Below are positions 7,236 to 11,568 of a stretch of 11,568 nucleotides of DNA, piece after piece. The stretch is taken from NCBI GenBank assembly GCA_043813895.1, contig JBDRKQ010000059.1:1-11568 (forward strand). Direction: 5' to 3'. Each line of letters begins with the position of its first letter. Position 1 is the stretch's first letter. Below the pieces are notes generated by a model. That model was given only the letters and a program-made list of their open reading frames with translations. It searched no databases and was not told where the DNA came from. The stretch comes from CAZTAR01 sp043813895. GTDB lineage: Bacteria; Planctomycetota; Phycisphaerae; UBA1845; UTPLA1. Made by a program: the position numbers and the translations under genes.

Positions 7236-7853
7236 ATGCCAGAGCGTGGAATCACAGGATCGGCCGGAACAAGCCCGGACGGCGGAGAAGCGGGGCGCTT
7301 CGAGGAGGTGGCGTTGTGTCACCTGGATCTCGTCTACCGCGTGGCCCGAAAGCTCGTTGGCGATCCGCACGAGGCGGAAGACCTGGTCCAGGAGACATTC
7401 CTGCGGGCTCACCGGGCATTCGGCGGGTTTGAATTGAGGGAGTTTGGGGCCAAGCCGTGGCTGCTCAAGATCCTGCACAACGCATTCTTCTCGAAACGCG
7501 GCCGGGACGCCAAGGCCCCGACCCTTCTGTCGGACATGAGCTTCGACGACTTCGCCTCCGAACTCAGAGGGGACCCGTTGCCGGTCCTCGCCGGAGGCGA
7601 CGCGCCAGTCAACTGGGAGGACTTCGACGAGGAACTCAAGCGAGCCGTCGAGTCTCTCGCCCCGGAGTATCGGGCTGTCATCATACTCTGGGCCCTGGAG
7701 AGCCTGAGCTACAAGGAGATCGCCCACGTGTTGGGCTGTGCCCTGGGGACCGTCATGAGCCGCCTGCACCGTGCGAGGCGGCAGTTGGTCGAGGACCTGG
7801 GTGATTATGCAACCGAGCGGGGTTTCCGCCCGAAGGCCGATGTCGAGAAATGA
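7236..7853 (+). CDS. ECF-type RNA polymerase sigma factor
   Basis: This is a sigma-70 family extracytoplasmic-function sigma factor that would direct RNA polymerase to a set of stress or envelope genes. The 205 residues show a sigma-2 domain (about 25-88: LVYRVARKLVGDPHEAEDLVQ, then TFLRAHRAF and PWLLKILHNAFFSKRGR) and a sigma-4 domain (about 138-190: LAPEYRAVIILWALESLSYK, EIAHVLGCALGTVMSRLHRA), joined by an acidic linker. No extra C-terminal domain is present. ATG 7236 is chosen; the in-frame GTG at 7224 would add four residues, and neither has a strong ribosome binding site. The stop overlaps the start of the anti-sigma gene by ATGA, so the two are translationally coupled. Its target promoters cannot be told from this window. 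Confidence 0.93.
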   Translation: MPERGITGSAGTSPDGGEAGRFEEVALCHLDLVYRVARKLVGDPHEAEDLVQETFLRAHRAFGGFELREFGAKPWLLKILHNAFFSKRGRDAKAPTLLSDMSFDDFASELRGDPLPVLAGGDAPVNWEDFDEELKRAVESLAPEYRAVIILWALESLSYKEIAHVLGCALGTVMSRLHRARRQLVEDLGDYATERGFRPKADVEK

Positions 7854-8770
7854 ACTGTAGCAACGCCAGACAATTCCTGTACGCCTTTGCAGACGGCCAG
7901 CTCAGCGCGAAGTCGAACCGCGAGATCGGCGGGCACCTGGACGCCTGCCCCGAGTGCAGCCGCTTTGTACAGGAGCACAAGCGGATGCGAGAGTTCCTCC
8001 GCCGAGATCTCGATCGCATCGAGGTGCCGAGCGATCTCGAGACGCGCGTTCGCGAGGCGCTCGGCGCAGGTCTGGAGAAACAACAACCGGCGCAAACCGC
8101 GAAGCCCAAACGCCGTCGCGTCTTCCTCCGACTCGGGACGCTTGCCGTCGCCGCATGTCTGCTCATCGCCGTGGGTCTCACCTGGCAGTTCGTATTTCAA
8201 TCCCCGGACGTTCAGGCCGCCATCATCGCCAGGCACGATCTATGTTGCGAACACTGCGAGACGCATCACAACAAGGACCTGCCGGATAGCCTGACCGGCC
8301 TGGCCGCCGCGATTTCCCAACACGCGAAAGACGAATTCGCAGCCATCGCCCCCAGCCTCACACGGTTCGGCTACAAGTTCGAGTCTGCGAACTTCTGCGG
8401 CCTGAAAAACATCGAGTGCACCGGCGGCGGGCACATCCTCTATGTGAAGCTCGCCGGCCAAAGAACGTCTCGCGTCTCGGTCTTCAGCATTCCCCGCTGG
8501 GAGCCGCTCGATCGGTGGAGCGAGGAACATATTGATCCCGAGAACCCGGAGCCGGTCGTCGTAACTCAAAGCGACGGTCCCACAATGTGCATCTCAGTCT
8601 GGCACAAGGATCAAACCAGTTACGTTTGCTGCGGTCCGGTTACGGCGAAAACGATGAAGCGACTGGCGGGCATCGTCCGTGTTGCCCTTGAAGACCCACG
8701 GACCAGAGACATGTTCGCCATGTTGGCCGCCGGCCGAACGATTCGGACCGGAGCAAAGCCGCGACCGTGA
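7850..8770 (+). CDS. Membrane anti-sigma factor with zinc-finger motif and cysteine-rich outer domain
   Basis: This is the partner that would hold the upstream ECF sigma factor inactive at the membrane. The cytoplasmic N-terminus has the HxxxCxxC anti-sigma zinc motif (H29, C33, C36 in GHLDACPEC). A basic stretch (KPKRRR, 85-90) precedes one membrane helix at about 92-115, giving an N-in orientation. The outer domain of about 190 residues is not a family I recognise; it has eight cysteines (132, 133, 136, 183, 190, 247, 260, 261), including a C-C-E-H-C cluster followed by a His pair (139-140) just past the membrane. This could bind metal or form disulfides and so sense metal or redox state, but that is inference. 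The start ATG overlaps the sigma stop (ATGA). It converges with the GH20 gene, 89 bases away. Confidence 0.85.
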   Translation: MNCSNARQFLYAFADGQLSAKSNREIGGHLDACPECSRFVQEHKRMREFLRRDLDRIEVPSDLETRVREALGAGLEKQQPAQTAKPKRRRVFLRLGTLAVAACLLIAVGLTWQFVFQSPDVQAAIIARHDLCCEHCETHHNKDLPDSLTGLAAAISQHAKDEFAAIAPSLTRFGYKFESANFCGLKNIECTGGGHILYVKLAGQRTSRVSVFSIPRWEPLDRWSEEHIDPENPEPVVVTQSDGPTMCISVWHKDQTSYVCCGPVTAKTMKRLAGIVRVALEDPRTRDMFAMLAAGRTIRTGAKPRP

Positions 8771-8859
8771 GGGAGTCGGTTCCCGTCCGCATCGAAGGGC
8801 CTTCGTCGGCGTGTGCTGACCGTGTACTGACAGCTTGCTGACGCGCGCGGCTCTGATCT

Positions 8860-10740
8860 CTACCGCCGGTATTCCTTCAGATTCCGAAGATAATAGCCTA
8901 CGCTCGACGCCAGCCCGCCGCGCCGGTTCCTTGCCAACCACAGCTCGCGGTGCCGCTCGATGATCCGTTCGATATCGCGTGCCAACGACTCGTGTTCCCG
9001 TCGCGCGCCGCCGCGAACTTCCTGCGCGACGGCCAGGCGCGCCCTCCGACAGGCATGACGCAACACCGACAGTGTCGCCAGAAGCTCCCGTCGAACGAGC
9101 ACGCCGTCATCACCGCCGAACTGCGCGGCCCGCGCTCTTGCCCACAACGACTCCATCCGACCCGCCATCGTCTCGATTCCTCTTCGCGTCAGGCCCGCAA
9201 CTGCTGCGGCGTCTCCCAGCTCGCCCTGCATACAGCGGAACAACACGGACCCGTTCCTTAGCCGGACTCCAGGCAGCTCCTGGATCGCGCCCAGGTCGCA
9301 CCAGAGCCGGCCGGCGAGCCCCGTCTCATCGCCGTAGACATGGCGGGCGACTTCGCGCGGCACATCGATGTCCGCATTTGCGCGAACGCACCAACTCACC
9401 GCGGCGCCATACAGGAAGCCCGGATAACTGACGGGCAAATACTGGCGATGCCCGTGATCGCCCCAATCGGTGATGAGGTACCCCGACGCCCCGTTCCGCT
9501 TGCCGTGCATTGCCGCGGATCGGAGGTTCGCCAGGCAGTTCCCGATACGGCCGCCGAAGCTGCACCAGCTCGATGTGCCAGGACAAACGTAGAACGCCAG
9601 GCCGCTCTCTGCAAGCCGCGAGCACTGCTTCGCAAACGGATGATCCGCCTCATAGCCCCACAACAGCGGCACGACATCCGACGGCAGATCCGCGATCAAG
9701 TCGGGATGCTCAAACGCGATGTCGCTCCAGAACATCATCCGCCGCCCGCGCCGCTTCACCTCGGCGTGTATCTTCAGCAGGAAATCGCGATACACCCGAC
9801 CGATACCACGCCGCTCGCATGCGCGCCGACTCCTGCCCTGTCCCAGTTCGAATGTCTCGTCACAGCCGACGTTGAACAGCCCACTCGAAAAACGCGGCAA
9901 CAGTTGATCGTAGAGCGACGCGACCAGGCGAATCGACGCGGGATCAAGCGGGTTCAACGTCGTGGGTACATCGCGGTATTCCCCCCAGGGCGTCTTCCAG
10001 CGGCCTCGCATCTCCGCCAGCCGGGCGTACGGCTCGTGCCGAAGCCACCGTTCCATGTGGCCGAACGAATTCTGGTTCGGCACAAGCTCCACACATCGCT
10101 CGCGGCAATAGCGGTCCAGCATCTCGATCTGCCCGCCGGTCAGCGGTGACGCACCCCGCCAGACGCGCTCGTGCCCTGCGTAAGCGAACGTGTGCTCCGT
10201 GTACAACTGAAGCTGGTTGATCTTCCAGCCTGCCAACATGTCGATCAGTCGTTTCAAAGTCGCGAGAGTCGGCACCTTGTCGCGGCTAACGTCCAGCATG
10301 ACACTTCGGACGGGAAAGTCCGGCCAATCATCCAAATCCATTGAACGGATCGAATCGCACCCGGAGTCGACAAGCTGTGCGAGCGTAAGAACACCGTAGC
10401 GAAGCCCCGCCGAATCTGCGGCTCGAACGACAATCCAGTCCGGGCGAATCCGCAGCGTATACGACTGCGGCGTTCGGCCTTGGTCGCACGTCTCGATCGC
10501 TATGACGGGTTTGTCAACGGTGTGTCGTGATGCGTGGCAGACCCGCCACGTTCGGCCAGTGTCGCGCCGAACCAGTCGGCAGAGAAGCCGGGCGGCGGAC
10601 GCCGCATCATCACGGCGTGCATCCGCTGGGGCAGCGGGCGCGATCGTCACTTCGCCGCTCAGGTGAAAAACGCCGCTGTGGTGCCGCACATGACGGGGCC
10701 GCGGCAGCAGATGTTCGTCGGTGGCAGGCCTGCGGGACAA
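8860..10740 (-). CDS. Glycoside hydrolase family 20 enzyme, beta-N-acetylhexosaminidase-like
   Basis: The enzyme would remove terminal beta-linked GlcNAc or GalNAc by substrate-assisted catalysis. The 626-residue product has the GH20 accessory N-terminal alpha/beta domain (about 10-135, opening LLPRPRHV), then a TIM barrel (about 143-455). Key residues are the catalytic pair D294-E295 in FNVGCDETFELG, the conserved NSFGHME (224-230), the substrate-loop tryptophans in MMFWSD (335-340) and LLWGYE (359-364), and YLITDWGDHG (421-430). The helical C-terminal domain ends with RNRRGGL, like GcnA-type GH20 proteins. The start is TTG 10740: an in-frame TGA lies 12 codons upstream, GGGAG stands 10 bases before it, and it keeps the whole N-terminal motif; GTG 10689 is an alternative. 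No signal peptide is visible, so action is probably in the cytoplasm, on imported or recycled sugars. It follows the lipoprotein gene by 67 bases. Confidence 0.85.
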   Translation of the reverse strand: MSRRPATDEHLLPRPRHVRHHSGVFHLSGEVTIAPAAPADARRDDAASAARLLCRLVRRDTGRTWRVCHASRHTVDKPVIAIETCDQGRTPQSYTLRIRPDWIVVRAADSAGLRYGVLTLAQLVDSGCDSIRSMDLDDWPDFPVRSVMLDVSRDKVPTLATLKRLIDMLAGWKINQLQLYTEHTFAYAGHERVWRGASPLTGGQIEMLDRYCRERCVELVPNQNSFGHMERWLRHEPYARLAEMRGRWKTPWGEYRDVPTTLNPLDPASIRLVASLYDQLLPRFSSGLFNVGCDETFELGQGRSRRACERRGIGRVYRDFLLKIHAEVKRRGRRMMFWSDIAFEHPDLIADLPSDVVPLLWGYEADHPFAKQCSRLAESGLAFYVCPGTSSWCSFGGRIGNCLANLRSAAMHGKRNGASGYLITDWGDHGHRQYLPVSYPGFLYGAAVSWCVRANADIDVPREVARHVYGDETGLAGRLWCDLGAIQELPGVRLRNGSVLFRCMQGELGDAAAVAGLTRRGIETMAGRMESLWARARAAQFGGDDGVLVRRELLATLSVLRHACRRARLAVAQEVRGGARREHESLARDIERIIERHRELWLARNRRGGLASSVGYYLRNLKEYRR

Positions 10741-10807
10741 GGCGAAGCGACTCCCGGCGAGGAAAGGTCTCGATCAGGCGACTGGTGCGATCGTGATGTA
10801 GGACGTT

Positions 10808-11515
10808 TCAGGGAGCGGCTTCCACATTCGCCGTGTTCCCATTGGGCTCGTCGAAGGCTACCTTCGCGTCAAACCCTTCCGGGAGATAGCACCCGACGGT
10901 CGCGACGCACTCACCGTGCGTGGGTTGCCAATCGGTCCCCAAGAGCGAGAACTCACCCCGTGTCTCTTCGAATAGCTGATTGATCAGCCCCAATTCGTGA
11001 GGCTCGTGCTGCAACGCGCCGTCGCGGACCACGAATTCCTTCTGAATCCCCTCAGTCGTCAGGCACACCCGAACTTCGTAGCCGTCATCGAGCGAGCGGT
11101 GCTGTACGATCAGGCGCGGTCCCAGTTCGGCCGTGAAGTCCGAACCCGTCTGCCCGCGTCCTCGCCTCGCCTCGATGAGGGCTCGGCAGAATGCGTCGAT
11201 GATTGCCGCCTGCGTCGCGGCCGCACGCTCCTTCTGCGATGCCCCCGCGTCCGACAGGCTGGCGGAGCCCACCATTTCAAACGAGAGCGTCCGTGGCAGG
11301 GGCTTGGGCTTCGCGGTCCCGTCTCGAGCTCCCGTGGCAGCCGCGCCGTTGTTGTCGCGGTTGATCGAGATGCAAAACGCCTGTGCGTCGGCGGACGATG
11401 TTCCACTCGTCTCCACCTGCTTGGCGGAAGACTGGCAGCCGACGCCCAAAAGCCCCGCCAGCATGAGATTGCAGGCGGCGAACAGCGATCTTCGTCGATT
11501 GTGATGCGCACGCAT
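10808..11515 (-). CDS. Small putative lipoprotein of unknown function
   Basis: The 235-residue product begins with a basic N-terminus (RAHHNRRR), a hydrophobic stretch (11-26) and a lipobox-like LLGVGC with Cys27 as the likely lipidated residue; the -3 position is Gly rather than the usual Leu, so the box is imperfect. After a Ser/Thr/Ala/Gly-rich linker (28-70) comes a small domain: FEMVGSASLSDAGASQKERA (79-98), a helix, then beta-strand pattern to VGCYLPEGFDAKVAF. The pattern of a strand followed by an Ala-rich helix resembles LPP20/FlgT N-terminal domains, but I would not assign it. ATG 11515 has AGGGAG 6 bases upstream. It lies upstream of the GH20 gene on the same strand and may share its transcript. 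If Lol-type sorting operates, it would be a possible client of the ABC system in this window. Confidence 0.75.
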   Translation of the reverse strand: MRAHHNRRRSLFAACNLMLAGLLGVGCQSSAKQVETSGTSSADAQAFCISINRDNNGAAATGARDGTAKPKPLPRTLSFEMVGSASLSDAGASQKERAAATQAAIIDAFCRALIEARRGRGQTGSDFTAELGPRLIVQHRSLDDGYEVRVCLTTEGIQKEFVVRDGALQHEPHELGLINQLFEETRGEFSLLGTDWQPTHGECVATVGCYLPEGFDAKVAFDEPNGNTANVEAAP

Positions 11516-11521
11516 GGGGAA

Positions 11522-11527
11522 CTCCCT
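11522..11527 (-). promoter_or_regulatory. Ribosome binding site of the lipoprotein gene
   Basis: AGGGAG on the - strand lies 6 bases before ATG 11515 and supports this start. Confidence 0.65.
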
Positions 11528-11568
11528 TTCACAGCATGGACGTAAAGTGATTCCAGGAGAATCCAGGG

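Noticed and set aside
9340..10149. A 269-codon + strand frame opposite the GH20 gene
   Set aside because: The composition is shadow-like and it lies opposite the catalytic domain of a well-supported glycosidase.

Overview
The window is GC-rich, gene-dense bacterial chromosome, most likely from a planctomycete (Planctomycetota) or a close relative. This rests on three things: the short dispersed repeat that translates as N-P-S-P-E-R-K-R-G, a sequence I know as common in planctomycete genomes; a C-terminal protein fragment that looks like a planctomycete DUF1573 protein; and a GH20 enzyme with the helical C-terminus (R-N-R-x-G-G-L) I associate with that phylum. Organism assignment is inference; no rRNA or tRNA gene is present.

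Layout. (1) At the left edge, a + strand gene cut by the window runs to 667; its last 26 codons are made of a 33-bp tandem repeat. (2) From 7031 down to 738, four genes lie on the - strand in the order lysS (lysyl-tRNA synthetase), a large FtsX/LolC-type ABC permease, its LolD-type ATPase, and ilvE (branched-chain aminotransferase). The first three look like one transcription unit or a conserved cluster. A palindromic repeat sits between lysS and the permease, and a 189-bp gap precedes ilvE, so ilvE may have its own promoter. (3) Divergent from lysS, a + strand pair (7236-8770) encodes an ECF sigma factor and, overlapping it by ATGA, a membrane anti-sigma factor with an HxxxCxxC zinc motif and a cysteine-rich outer domain. 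(4) From 11515 down to 8860, a small lipoprotein gene is followed by a GH20-family beta-N-acetylhexosaminidase gene, convergent with the sigma/anti-sigma pair.

How they may work together. The permease and ATPase form an ABC complex of the lipoprotein-releasing/MacB superfamily; linkage to lysS is, as I recall, also seen in other Gram-negative groups. The sigma/anti-sigma pair is a self-contained envelope-signalling switch with no obvious target gene here. The GH20 enzyme would trim terminal GlcNAc/GalNAc from glycans, apparently in the cytoplasm because no signal peptide is visible. I found no mobile element, CRISPR array, phage gene or clearly new system. The most unusual points are the roughly 370-residue multi-helix N-terminal extension of the permease, the linker insert in its ATPase, the cysteine-rich anti-sigma domain, and the two dispersed repeat elements placed exactly between genes. 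No gene-free stretch exceeds 300 bases.
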